Part shown: positions 18,006 through 26,546 of the stretch, one piece after another
Position numbering within the stretch: position 1 is the first letter of the stretch
Layout of the letters: each line of letters begins with the position of its first letter
Program-made: the position numbers and the translations under genes
Assembly: GCA_030446005.1 (NCBI GenBank)
Contig: JASUSP010000006.1
Location: 1-45,904 of the forward strand
Source: Tepidanaerobacteraceae bacterium
GTDB lineage: Bacteria; Bacillota; Thermosediminibacteria; Thermosediminibacterales; Thermosediminibacteraceae
Length of the DNA stretch: 45,904 nt
Direction: 5' to 3'
Notes under the pieces: model-generated
What the model saw: the letters and a program-made list of their open reading frames with translations, nothing else
The model's database searches: none
What the model was told of the DNA's origin: nothing

Positions 18006-18638
18006 ATGGCAATGGAATCAATCCGTGAATCTAGAGAGGCTGAGAAGCTAACAGAAAAAAGGAAGAGGCAGATATTAGAGGCAGCAATCGAAGTCTTCGC
18101 TGAAAAAGGATATAATGGGGCAAAAACAAAGGAAATCGCCGAAAGGGCTGGAGTTTCTGAAGGTACGGTATTTAAATATTTTAAAACAAAAAAGGATATT
18201 CTTTTAAGCCTATTAAATACTTCCACTATAGACGCGCTGAACCAGATGGTGTTAGAGGCAGAAAGTGAAGGAAAGGATCTGCAGGAAGTGCTTGAATTAT
18301 TATTGAGGAAATATGCCACATTTGTTAAAGACAATTTTGAACTTATGAAACTTATATTTTACGAAAGTCAGTTCCATAAGGATTTGAGGAGAGGATTACT
18401 GCAAAAAGTTTATAAGAAAATATTACGTTTATTCGAAGACTTAATAAGCCAAAAAATAAAAAAAGGAGAATTTAGACAGATAGATCCAAAGGTTGCTGTT
18501 AGAGCTTTTATTGGGATGGTTATGGCCACGTTGCTGTGGGTAAAGATGATGAGTCCGGAGGAGGGCAATATTGTAGATGAGGAAAAGTTGATTCACCAGT
18601 TTATAGATATATTTTTTAATGGAATAAGGAAAAAATAG
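18006..18638 (+). CDS. TetR/AcrR-family transcriptional regulator
   Basis: A 210-residue regulator. The N-terminal HTH is canonical (RQILEAAIEVFAEKGYNG, then TKEIAERAGVSEGTVFKYF, residues about 20-65); the ligand-binding C-terminal half is helical and diverged. No operator-like repeat is seen in front of this gene itself, but a perfect palindrome of TetR type lies 270 bases downstream before a TetR fragment, with near copies before the S-layer gene and the RND operon; this protein is the best local candidate to bind them. ATG 18006 follows AGCGAGG; ATG 18012 is an alternative. Confidence 0.88.
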   Translation: MAMESIRESREAEKLTEKRKRQILEAAIEVFAEKGYNGAKTKEIAERAGVSEGTVFKYFKTKKDILLSLLNTSTIDALNQMVLEAESEGKDLQEVLELLLRKYATFVKDNFELMKLIFYESQFHKDLRRGLLQKVYKKILRLFEDLISQKIKKGEFRQIDPKVAVRAFIGMVMATLLWVKMMSPEEGNIVDEEKLIHQFIDIFFNGIRKK

Positions 18639-18639
18639 A

Positions 18640-18885
18640 TCAATTTGGTTTCTTATTTTTTATGCCATTTAACCATAGTGCTGCCAAATCCTTGATTTCT
18701 TTCTCATCTGGCACCTCACCGTATTCCAACTTTTCTAAAAGCAAATAAAGAAATGCACCGCTTAGAAGGAAAGATGCAAAAGAGATTTCGTTTTCCTTCC
18801 TACTTATGCTACCTTCTTTTTTTATGTACTTTCCAATAATCTTACCCATTTGCGAGATTAGACGTATAACAAACTCATTGTCCAT
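18640..18885 (-). CDS. HTH-less TetR C-terminal-domain protein
   Basis: An 81-residue helical protein that reads like the end of a TetR regulator: FASFLLSGAFLYLLLEKLE, then EVPDEKEIKDLAALWLNGIK, the pattern of the last two dimerisation helices. No DNA-binding domain is present. It has a proper start (GGGGGA before ATG 18885) and its own operator-like palindrome upstream, so it may be expressed rather than being plain debris. It converges with the complete TetR gene, the two stops lying one base apart. It may be a relic of a duplicated regulator or a dimerising modulator. Confidence 0.5.
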   Translation of the reverse strand: MDNEFVIRLISQMGKIIGKYIKKEGSISRKENEISFASFLLSGAFLYLLLEKLEYGEVPDEKEIKDLAALWLNGIKNKKPN

Positions 18886-18910
18886 CCTTTTTCCCCCAAT
18901 TTTTTTGAAA

Positions 18911-18928
18911 AGTAAGTAATTACTTACT
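18911..18928. promoter_or_regulatory. Perfect 18-bp palindrome, TetR-type operator
   Basis: AGTAAGTAATTACTTACT is self-complementary throughout. On the minus strand it directly follows a TATAAT, placing it at the start point for the TetR fragment. A 22-base stretch here matches 19 of 22 bases at the RND operon promoter (30740-30761). Confidence 0.75.
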
Positions 18929-19023
18929 CATTATAGCTACTTTATATTTTACAAAATTGAATTTTAACTAGTCAACATACCTTTACGTAAATATTACAAA
19001 CAAATTACAAATCAAAAAACATA

Positions 19024-19052
19024 TTGACTTAAAACAAAGAACCTAGTATATT
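19024..19052 (+). promoter_or_regulatory. Sigma-A promoter of the S-layer-like gene
   Basis: TTGACT and TATATT are separated by 17 bases. Transcription would begin near 19058, giving a leader of about 200 bases. Confidence 0.75.
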
Positions 19053-19057
19053 AAAAA

Positions 19058-19088
19058 GTGAGCACTTACCTATTAAGTAAGTGCTCAC
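19058..19088. promoter_or_regulatory. 12-bp inverted repeat at the S-layer transcription start
   Basis: GTGAGCACTTAC and GTAAGTGCTCAC flank seven bases. The right arm context AAGTAAGTGCTCACCC resembles AAGTAAGCACTCACTC at the RND promoter, so it may be a TetR operator; as RNA it would cap the 5' end with a stable hairpin. Confidence 0.6.
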
Positions 19089-19120
19089 CCAAACTTCATA
19101 CCCAAATTCTCCTTATTTGT

Positions 19121-19144
19121 CCCCTCCCCTCCTGAGGGGAGGGG
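19121..19144 (+). repeat. GC-rich hairpin in the S-layer leader
   Basis: CCCCTCCCCT and AGGGGAGGGG form a perfect 10-bp stem over CCTG. Only CCTTT follows, so termination is doubtful. The core CTGAGGGGAG recurs at 22906-22915 in the leader of the cobalamin gene. Confidence 0.6.
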
Positions 19145-19193
19145 TCCTTTAAAGCAAAAACTCATCTAAAAGATATTTCTAAGGAGGTGAAAA

Positions 19194-19223
19194 TTGGTAA
19201 AAGCGATACGCCATTACGAATAA
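19194..19223 (+). CDS. Possible nine-codon leader peptide
   Basis: TTG at 19194 follows AAGGAGGTGA at ideal distance and encodes MVKAIRHYE before TAA. It ends 37 bases before the S-layer start. The strong Shine-Dalgarno site has no other use, so translation here may tune or protect the long leader. Confidence 0.35.
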   Translation: MVKAIRHYE

Positions 19224-19260
19224 GTTAAAACAAAGAACAATTTAATAAGGAGGTTAGTCT

Positions 19261-22125
19261 ATGCTAAAGGGTCAAAGAGCAAAGAGATTGCTCGCGTTGT
19301 TGACGGTATTCTTCTTCATCGCTGGAAGTGTTTTCACCGGAGCCGCCAATACATCCAAAGTAGCATATGCCGCTACAATAGAAGAATTTCCGGCTGTAGA
19401 CTTAAACAAGCTCACATCGGATGTATCGGACAAAAACACAAAGGATGCCGTAATGAGGCTTGCAGCCTTCGGAATCGTAAACGGCATGGAAGATGGCAAG
19501 TACCATCCTGAAGAAAAGGTCACAAGGGAACAGTTTGCGAAGCTACTGGTGACCGCACTGGGTATGGAATCGGCAGCTAAAGCTGGAGTAGGGCATGTTA
19601 CCTTTAAGGATGTGGCCCCGAATAGGTGGTCTGCTGGATACATAAGCGTTGCGGCAGGTCAGGGGCTTATAAAAGGGTATCCCGATGGCACATTCAGGCC
19701 TGAAAAGCACGTAACCTATGCGGAAGCCGTGACGATGCTGGTCAGGGCTCTGGGGTACAAGGATGAGTTCCTCCCCGGCAAGTGGCCCGGCAACTACCTG
19801 GCAAAAGCTGCTGAAGCAGAAATTACAAAATATGTGAAATTTGCCGATGCTAGCGGTTACGCCACTAGAGGAGATGTAGCAATCCTCGTCAATAACACCC
19901 TTGATGCAGAGGTTGTAAAAGTAGATACCTATGAAAGCGGGAACGTAAAGTATTATGAATCCGAAAAAACCCTGCTCGAGGATAAACTGGACATCACAAA
20001 ATATGAAGATGTAAGAATTATCGCGAATAAGAGACTTGATGACAATCTCGACGATGATGAGGTAAGGGTAGTATTCCTGAATGAGACCGATGACGATAAA
20101 TACGACGAGGGCGATAAGAAAGAATTTGACGTAGTGAAGGGCTACAATGTGGAGCCAGTGATAGGCGAAGAAGTAACGATTTACCTGAACGATGACGATG
20201 AACTGGTATACGCCGAGAGGGAATACGACGATAAGGCAATGTTCGATTTTGTCGAAGGAACCGCTGATAATGATACAAAATTGAGCCTTGTAAAATTTGA
20301 CGATGATTACGAGTTTGACGACGATGCTATAGTATATATCACGGATTCAGATGGTGCAATAAAATATGAAGGTAGTAAAAACGTACTTGACCATATCAAA
20401 GAGTTTGTAGGAAAACCGGGTAAATATGTATTGAAAAACGACAAGATAGTATTTGCGGATGTAATCGATCCTACAGAAGTAGATGAGTGGATGGTAGTAA
20501 CCGATAATGAAGATGGTGTAATTAAGGGCATCTCCAAGACGGATGATGAAAAAGAGATTGATTTAAGGCCGGACGAGACTTACGACGGTGTAATCATCCT
20601 TGACACGGAAGGCAACGTGCTGTCGGTTGATGACATCGAAGAGGGCAATGTCGTCTATGTTGCTAAACAGGAAATCGACGGCGACGACTATGCGATAGTA
20701 AGGGTTGTTAAGGACAATATCATAAAAGGTACGCTGGAAGCCGTAAAAACGAATAAGATCAGAATAGGTGATGAGGAGATTAAACTGACGCAGTACTCCG
20801 GTGAGATAGTTGCATGCTACAGTGTTGATAACGGGGATACTATTGAGGAGTACGATTTAAATGACAGCGATGTAGCTTCCGACATGGAAGATGCCGATGG
20901 TGCTGACGTAATCGCATATACCGATGCGGGTGGAAGAATAGCGTACTTTGTAACAGAGGCCAAGGCTGTATCCGGTTACAGATACGGTATAGTAACGAAG
21001 ATTTATGAAGAGAGCGAAAAGCTGAAGATTTACACGCTTACAGGCAACGGAGAGGGAGACGAAATAGTTTACCCCGTTGAGGAGACCAGGAATCTATCAT
21101 ATGGAATTCCATTAAATGAATACGGCCATAAGGATGGCAGCCATCCAACTGCGCCAATAAAAGTAGGTAGTATCGTTAAGTTCAAACTCAACAAGAATGG
21201 CGAAATTGCCGAAGATGAAATATACGTAATGCCCGAGGATAAGTACTGGGGAGTAGAAGATGAAGATTTGACGGAGGATACTATACCTGATGCGACATTA
21301 AATAGTAATAGTAACGTAGTAGCATCCTTCGTTGTTGATGACGATACGGTTATAATTGACGCTAAGGAATATGATCCAGACATAGTATTTGCAGAGAATA
21401 CGTCCTATAATGCACTGAGCGAGGTGCCCAAATATTCAGATTCAAACGAAACAATAGATGTGGATGACGACTTCGAGGTAATAAAATGGGCGGATCTGGC
21501 GGAAGATGACAACTTCAGCGGAAAGTTCTACGTATTCTGCGATGATGACAACAACGTGGAAGCAGAGGCAATAATATTCATAAGAGAAGGCACGGACAAA
21601 GCCGCACAGGATGAAGAAGCAGCATACATTGTTGATAAGTGGTATAAAGGCGGAGACCTCTACGTTGAATACATCACCTACGGAGGCAGCGTAGAAGAGG
21701 CTAAAGCCGATTCAAAGGCCGAGGATATAATTAATAAACGCGGCAAGGAGAGACCCTATATAGTAAAAATTAAGGCTGATGGAGACCTGAAAGTTGTCGA
21801 TCCGAAAGAAGCAGACGACTTTAAGATTTACTTCGGCACGATAACCACAAAGAGCGGCAGCGATGTGACAGCAGTTGTATACCAGGTATATCAAGAAGAT
21901 GATACGAACCTTGTAATTAATTACGTAGGTGAAAAGCAATTCAAACTGGAGAACAAGGCTGTTGTATACGAAGAGGATGAGAAGAAGTCAACATCCAATA
22001 TACATGCTGGTGATTGTGTAGTATTCATAACCGAAAAAGGCGGAGTTAACATCAAGGTTATCGAGAGACTTGTAGATGAAGAAGCCGACAAAGTTAGAAG
22101 ATATGAATATCCATACGGAAACTAA
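19261..22125 (+). CDS. SLH-domain surface (S-layer-like) protein
   Basis: A 954-residue secreted protein. The first 37 or so residues are a signal peptide (basic start, hydrophobic core, VAYA-A cleavage region). Three SLH domains follow at about residues 45-100, 103-163 and 165-220 (FGIVNGMEDGKYHPEEKVTREQ; GLIKGYPDGTFRPEKHVTYAEA), which bind pyruvylated cell-wall polymer. The remaining 730 residues are highly acidic, full of Asp-Asp pairs and beta-strand-like repeats, with no recognised domain. Size, strong promoter, long structured leader and monocistronic terminator fit a major S-layer or abundant surface protein. Its acidity could bind calcium; that is inference. Confidence 0.85.
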   Translation: MLKGQRAKRLLALLTVFFFIAGSVFTGAANTSKVAYAATIEEFPAVDLNKLTSDVSDKNTKDAVMRLAAFGIVNGMEDGKYHPEEKVTREQFAKLLVTALGMESAAKAGVGHVTFKDVAPNRWSAGYISVAAGQGLIKGYPDGTFRPEKHVTYAEAVTMLVRALGYKDEFLPGKWPGNYLAKAAEAEITKYVKFADASGYATRGDVAILVNNTLDAEVVKVDTYESGNVKYYESEKTLLEDKLDITKYEDVRIIANKRLDDNLDDDEVRVVFLNETDDDKYDEGDKKEFDVVKGYNVEPVIGEEVTIYLNDDDELVYAEREYDDKAMFDFVEGTADNDTKLSLVKFDDDYEFDDDAIVYITDSDGAIKYEGSKNVLDHIKEFVGKPGKYVLKNDKIVFADVIDPTEVDEWMVVTDNEDGVIKGISKTDDEKEIDLRPDETYDGVIILDTEGNVLSVDDIEEGNVVYVAKQEIDGDDYAIVRVVKDNIIKGTLEAVKTNKIRIGDEEIKLTQYSGEIVACYSVDNGDTIEEYDLNDSDVASDMEDADGADVIAYTDAGGRIAYFVTEAKAVSGYRYGIVTKIYEESEKLKIYTLTGNGEGDEIVYPVEETRNLSYGIPLNEYGHKDGSHPTAPIKVGSIVKFKLNKNGEIAEDEIYVMPEDKYWGVEDEDLTEDTIPDATLNSNSNVVASFVVDDDTVIIDAKEYDPDIVFAENTSYNALSEVPKYSDSNETIDVDDDFEVIKWADLAEDDNFSGKFYVFCDDDNNVEAEAIIFIREGTDKAAQDEEAAYIVDKWYKGGDLYVEYITYGGSVEEAKADSKAEDIINKRGKERPYIVKIKADGDLKVVDPKEADDFKIYFGTITTKSGSDVTAVVYQVYQEDDTNLVINYVGEKQFKLENKAVVYEEDEKKSTSNIHAGDCVVFITEKGGVNIKVIERLVDEEADKVRRYEYPYGN

Positions 22126-22151
22126 ATGATATAAAAAAGCAGCGTATAATA

Positions 22152-22194
22152 AAGCGAACAGGGATTAGATTTCCCTGTTCGCTTAGCTTTTTTT
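22152..22194 (+). terminator. Terminator of the S-layer-like gene
   Basis: AAGCGAACAGGGA and TCCCTGTTCGCTT form a 13-bp stem around TTAGATT, followed by AGCTTTTTTT. Confidence 0.9.
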
Positions 22195-22559
22195 GACTTT
22201 CCTGGATTTTGCTTTCCTGGGTTTTGCTTTCCAGACACCACTCGTGAAGTTATGATATAAATTGGTACTTTATGGTAAAAGCCACAGGTCCTTTAAAAGT
22301 GGCACAAAGCGCTGGAGAAGGATAAAGCAAAGGGATTACAGGGGCGACGTGATTATCTTTATTGGTGAATACTATTGTATTTTTTACTTGGAAGAATTAG
22401 CGATCTTAATGGGAGTTAAGGTTAAGAACACAAAAGCAAAAGAACAGATCTGTCAGACAAAGAGGACTTAATCCGCCAGGTTAGAAAGTAATAACCATTG
22501 CTTTCTACAATACTGGTATTTTATGAAAAATTATATCATTAACTTCAGAGGTTTACTTA
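22195..22559 (+). other. Gene-free stretch with short tandem repeats
   Basis: About 365 bases without a convincing gene. TTTCCTGGATTTTGC and TTTCCTGGGTTTTGC lie head to tail near 22198-22227, followed by a partial third TTTCCAG. A 69-codon frame at 22262-22471 has no start signal and no family resemblance. Confidence 0.4.
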
Positions 22560-22588
22560 TTGACGATTCTGTGAATTACTAATATAAT
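22560..22588 (+). promoter_or_regulatory. Sigma-A promoter of the cobalamin operon
   Basis: TTGACG and a perfect TATAAT are separated by 17 bases. Three ATGTACG copies (22591, 22604, 22614) straddle the predicted start point and may be a protein binding site. Confidence 0.75.
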
Positions 22589-22640
22589 TTATGTACGAAA
22601 TTTATGTACGGATATGTACGAAATAGTACAAATAAATAAT

Positions 22641-22785
22641 TCGGCAGGCAACAAGGGAAGCCGGTGAAAATCCGGCGCGGTCGCGCCACTGTGAGGAGGA
22701 GTGACCCCACATCATGCCACTGGGGATAACCCGGGAAGGCGTGGGGGAGCGGTGAATCCGAGCCAGGAGACCTGAGGCCTGCTGT
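22641..22785 (+). promoter_or_regulatory. Cobalamin riboswitch aptamer
   Basis: The conserved core is clear: GGGAAGCCGGTGAAAATCC, then GCGCCACTGTGA, and the B12 box GCCAGGAGACCTG at 22762-22774. The closing helix pairs CGGCAGGC (22642-22649) with GCCTGCTG (22777-22784). Binding of adenosyl- or other cobalamin switches off downstream genes, identifying the following operon as B12-related. Confidence 0.97.
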
Positions 22786-22837
22786 CAAACTGGTGCTCCC
22801 TACGCAGGATGGGGAACAGTTTACCACTGGCTTATAT

Positions 22838-22877
22838 CCCCTGGCTTATCTTAAGGAGCCGGGGTTTTTATTTTATT
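22838..22877 (+). terminator. Riboswitch-controlled terminator
   Basis: CCCC-T-GGCT (22838-22846) pairs with AGCC-GGGG (22857-22864), followed by TTTTTATTTTATTT. It lies 53 bases after the aptamer and is the expression platform. Confidence 0.85.
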
Positions 22878-22934
22878 TCATCAATGGTTCTGTTCCAACC
22901 CACCTCTGAGGGGAGCCCTTTGGAGGGGAGGTGT

Positions 22935-23012
22935 ATGAGAAAAGAAGCATATTTTAGCATATTGGAGCTAAAATTAATAATTTCAAAGATTAAATTTGAA
23001 AAGGTGGGTTGA
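22935..23012 (+). CDS. 25-residue small ORF before the cobalamin surface protein
   Basis: ATG 22935 follows GGAGGGGAGGTG and encodes MRKEAYFSILELKLIISKIK plus five residues, ending at TGA 23010-23012, three bases before the ATG of the next gene. The next gene's Shine-Dalgarno site lies inside its last codons, so the two would be coupled. A CACCTC (22901-22906) upstream can pair with the GAGGTG of its Shine-Dalgarno site. Amphipathic character; no family recognised. Confidence 0.45.
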   Translation: MRKEAYFSILELKLIISKIKFEKVG

Positions 23013-23015
23013 GAT

Positions 23016-26000
23016 ATGTTATATAAAACCAAAAAGCGTCCGGTATCGATTATTCTGGTATTTTGCCTTTTATTAAGCATCACTATTGGTGGGGGGGCTC
23101 TGACTGCAGCTCAGGCTGCCACACAGGCTGAGAGTTATACCGCTAAGCAATTGGCTGATAAGGCGGTACAGTTTATTAACGACAGATACAAAGCCGGGGA
23201 AAAAATTGACGGCTACACTGCATATGTCCTTACCCTGGCCGGAGAAGGTCTTTCGTCGGAAAAATGGTCCAGGAATGGTGAGAGTCTGAAGGAGGAAATA
23301 CAGAAAACTGCGGACCTTCTTGGCAATAACAGCAGCCTGATTACATATATCCTGGCTACACAGAACCCCGATGGCAGTTTCGGACCTTACGCCAACGAAT
23401 ATGGAACCAAAGCTCCTCTGCAGGCGCTAGCGATGGTAAAGAATGAAATAACCGATAGCAATTTAAAAGAAAAGGTGCAGGATAGTATTTCAAAAGCCGT
23501 AAAATATTTCAAGGATCGTTATTTAAAAGGATCCCTGGCTTATGATGCCCAGGGGTGGAAATTCGACTCCCGATGCGTGGAAGCCCTCTCCGAGGCAGGG
23601 GAAGACCTTTCCACATGGGTATACGGCGGCAAGTCTCTAAAAGATATAGTCATCACCTCCGCCGATGCCGCAGCGCGTAACGCCGCCGTTCTCGACGCTG
23701 TCTACCTTGCAAAAGAATTGACTGCCCTTAGAGCGGTAGACCCGCAATCTAATAATATCGACATTCTGGCCCAGGCTATTGCGAATAAGAGCAAAACTGT
23801 TGGCGATGCGGTTTATTTTGGGAACAGCATTTATGACGATGTGATGGTTCTGACCGCCCTCGGCAAGACGGGCAAACTTGGTCTAATAGACCAGCAAAAG
23901 GCATTTAATTACATCAATAAATTTGGACACCCGCACGAGAACAGTTGGGGTAATGAAGCGGGTGTCGCCTGGGGCGGCTATTATCCTGAAGAGCCCGACC
24001 TGACGGCACAGGTTATTACGGCCCTCAGCTATTTTGATGCGGCTCGCGATACCGGCAGCGATGTCTATAATGCAATTCAGGCCGGCCTCACTTATCTCGC
24101 GGACATCCAGGACCCCGAAACGGCGGCCATAAAAGCCCAGTGGGACAGCACCTTTGCAACGGCTGAAACCCTCATAGCCCTGAAATCAGTGGGGAAAAAA
24201 TATGATGATTACGCAGGCGCCGGTTCCTCCTGGGTGAAAAGATCGAAGACAAAGACCATCGCCCAGCACATATTGGCTTTAAACCTCTGGAAGGACGCGG
24301 AGAGGGTAAACAGACTGGTAAATCTTTTAAAAGAAAGGCATTCTTCAAAAGGCTTTGACAACAGCGTCTACAGCGACATGTGGGCGTATATCGCCCTAGG
24401 AGAAGCGGGGAAGATAAATGAAATAAATACTGCTGAAGCGCGAAGCTACATACTGGGGAAGCAGAGCCTATCGGGCGATAACGCCGGTTCCTGGGGAGAA
24501 GAATGGGATGGCGTGTTTTTCCCCGACTTTATGTCAACAGCTCAGGCCATTCGGGCTCTGACGTACCTACCAGGGGCTTTAGAAGACAAGCAGGTCCAGG
24601 ATGCCGTAGAAAAAGGCCTTGATTATCTTAAAAAACAATTACAGCCCGACGGCAGCGTATATACCACAAAGCCCTATCCGGATGATCCGGTGGTGGATAC
24701 GGCCGAGGTAATTGTTACATTAAAGAAATTGGGCAAGGATCCTACAGACTGGAAAAGCAGTCAGGGCTTCACTCCTGTTGACTACATGATGCAGAAAGCG
24801 TTGAACTCCGACGGCAGTTTCGGTGCAATGGGAAATATTCTTGACGCTGCGGAAGCGTTGAGTGCATTTCTTCTAATTGATGAAGAAGCAGAATTGCCGG
24901 AATCTTCCAGGATTGTTTCTGATTCTGATTCTGATCAAGCCAAGTGCAAAGTGTATGTAGCAGTTGTGGGCAAAGATGGGGAGCTGCTGTTCGGTCCCAG
25001 CTCCGTCACTGTAAGGGCAAATGGAAAATGGGGCCTGACGGCACTGGGAGCTCTGGATGCCACTGGCCTGGATTATGTTGATGACAACGGCTTTGTCAAA
25101 AACATTGAAGGACAGTCCAACAGTGGCATGAATGGATGGATGTATAAGGTCAACGGCAAGGTACCTTCCATACTGGCTTCCAAATTTACTATAGATGACG
25201 GTGATGAAATCATCTGGTGGTACAGTACAGATATAAATTCTACCGGCCCTGAGTGGGACGAACTGGTAAACGATGAAAAGACTCAGGAAAAGAAAGATGA
25301 AGATACCATTCCTTCCACCATTGTAGAACAGAATAAAAAGTTACCACAGGCTTTGCAGATTTCCGATGAAGCGCTGAAAGCACTTGAAAAAGTCGACCAA
25401 TTGCTCGAAATAAAAGCGAATACGAAAGATGCCGTGGGCCTTGAAGAAATAAACAAATCGGTAGTGGTTGTTGGAAACCGTGGACCTTTTAAACGCGATG
25501 AATTTTTGAATTTAAAAGAAATGCTTCTTCAAAATACGGTTGATGTTGAGAAAAAGATAGCTGCTTCAACGGGGACAGTCATTGCCGATAGCAAAGAGGA
25601 AATAGCCTTGATCATTCCGGCAGGTGCATTGAAAAATGATGTAGTAATATCGATCAAAGAGGTTAGTCTGCCATCAACTGAGAAAATCGGCGGTGATAGA
25701 GGCTTGAGCCCAATTCCTGCCGGCTACAAAGCTTTATCGGGAATTTACCAATTTTGCCCGGATGGAACCTCTTTTACTAAGCCTGTAACAGTGGCTATAA
25801 GAATTGCTATTCCGCTCCTGGTAAAACCGGAAAATCTAGCCCTTGCCTGGTATGATAAAGAAGGTGGCAAGTGGGCGGTTATCCCTGCTGTGGTGGACTT
25901 GCAAAAGGGTGTCATTCTGGCTAAGTTAGAACACTTCTCAGAAGTTGTCGTGTTTGCAAAGGAGGTAAAAAAATCGTTTGCTGATGTAAACGAGGCGTCT

Positions 26001-26510
26001 TTCAAATGGGCCAAGGATGCTGTTGAAGCTCTGGGCGGAGCCGGAATTGTGACGGGAGTTGACGGAACTCGCTTCGAGCCGCGCCGTGCTGTGACCAGGG
26101 CGGAGTTTGTTAGCCTTCTGGTCAGGGCACTGGGCCTTGAACCAAAGACGGGCAGAAAAGGACAATTCAAAGACGTAAAAGAAGATGCGTGGTCTGCAAA
26201 AGCCGTGTACACCGCTGCGGACTGGGGCTTTGTCAACGGCTATGAAGATGGCACATTCCGTCCTAATGGTACCATTACCAGGGAGGAGATTGCGGTTATC
26301 CTGTCCCGTACATTCGGGCTTGCCTCATCTGGGAAAAAGCCAGATTTTAAAGATAGAAAAATGATTTCGCCGTGGAGCGAGGAAAGTGTAGCTGCTGCTG
26401 TAGCTGGAGGGTTGCTCAAGGGGTTTGAAGACGGTACATTCCGGCCGAAAGCTACGGCCAGCAGGGCAGAAACCGCCGTTATAATATACCGAATTATGGG
26501 AGGAGAATAG
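23016..26510 (+). CDS. SLH-anchored, intrinsic-factor-like cobalamin-binding surface protein
   Basis: A secreted 1164-residue protein. Signal peptide (1-35) is followed by alpha/alpha-barrel repeats of the squalene-cyclase/prenyltransferase type to about residue 625 (QNPDGSFGPYANEYGTKAPL; GDNAGSWGEEWDGVFFPDFM; LNSDGSFGAMGNILDAAEAL). Residues 644-750 form a DUF4430 domain (KWGLTALGALDATG; NSGMNGWMYKVNGK; GDEIIWWYS), the family related to the transcobalamin/intrinsic factor C-terminal domain. A ZU5-like segment (PAGALKNDVVISI, about 840-985) and three SLH domains (about 990-1164) finish it. Helical barrel plus beta domain is how mammalian intrinsic factor sandwiches B12. The riboswitch and the downstream ECF transporter support cobalamin capture at the cell wall. 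Cyclase activity is unlikely. Confidence 0.88.
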   Translation: MLYKTKKRPVSIILVFCLLLSITIGGGALTAAQAATQAESYTAKQLADKAVQFINDRYKAGEKIDGYTAYVLTLAGEGLSSEKWSRNGESLKEEIQKTADLLGNNSSLITYILATQNPDGSFGPYANEYGTKAPLQALAMVKNEITDSNLKEKVQDSISKAVKYFKDRYLKGSLAYDAQGWKFDSRCVEALSEAGEDLSTWVYGGKSLKDIVITSADAAARNAAVLDAVYLAKELTALRAVDPQSNNIDILAQAIANKSKTVGDAVYFGNSIYDDVMVLTALGKTGKLGLIDQQKAFNYINKFGHPHENSWGNEAGVAWGGYYPEEPDLTAQVITALSYFDAARDTGSDVYNAIQAGLTYLADIQDPETAAIKAQWDSTFATAETLIALKSVGKKYDDYAGAGSSWVKRSKTKTIAQHILALNLWKDAERVNRLVNLLKERHSSKGFDNSVYSDMWAYIALGEAGKINEINTAEARSYILGKQSLSGDNAGSWGEEWDGVFFPDFMSTAQAIRALTYLPGALEDKQVQDAVEKGLDYLKKQLQPDGSVYTTKPYPDDPVVDTAEVIVTLKKLGKDPTDWKSSQGFTPVDYMMQKALNSDGSFGAMGNILDAAEALSAFLLIDEEAELPESSRIVSDSDSDQAKCKVYVAVVGKDGELLFGPSSVTVRANGKWGLTALGALDATGLDYVDDNGFVKNIEGQSNSGMNGWMYKVNGKVPSILASKFTIDDGDEIIWWYSTDINSTGPEWDELVNDEKTQEKKDEDTIPSTIVEQNKKLPQALQISDEALKALEKVDQLLEIKANTKDAVGLEEINKSVVVVGNRGPFKRDEFLNLKEMLLQNTVDVEKKIAASTGTVIADSKEEIALIIPAGALKNDVVISIKEVSLPSTEKIGGDRGLSPIPAGYKALSGIYQFCPDGTSFTKPVTVAIRIAIPLLVKPENLALAWYDKEGGKWAVIPAVVDLQKGVILAKLEHFSEVVVFAKEVKKSFADVNEASFKWAKDAVEALGGAGIVTGVDGTRFEPRRAVTRAEFVSLLVRALGLEPKTGRKGQFKDVKEDAWSAKAVYTAADWGFVNGYEDGTFRPNGTITREEIAVILSRTFGLASSGKKPDFKDRKMISPWSEESVAAAVAGGLLKGFEDGTFRPKATASRAETAVIIYRIMGGE

Positions 26511-26546
26511 AATTAAATTAAAACTTTGTTGCAGTGGGGGATATGA

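Noticed and set aside
22262-22471. 69-codon open frame upstream of the cobalamin riboswitch
   Set aside because: No Shine-Dalgarno site, unusual composition and no recognisable family; treated as non-coding.
23016-24890. Genuine terpene cyclase or prenyltransferase
   Set aside because: The repeats resemble the fold, but the protein is secreted and wall-anchored, shows no cyclase DxDD or zinc-site pattern, and lies in a B12 operon.
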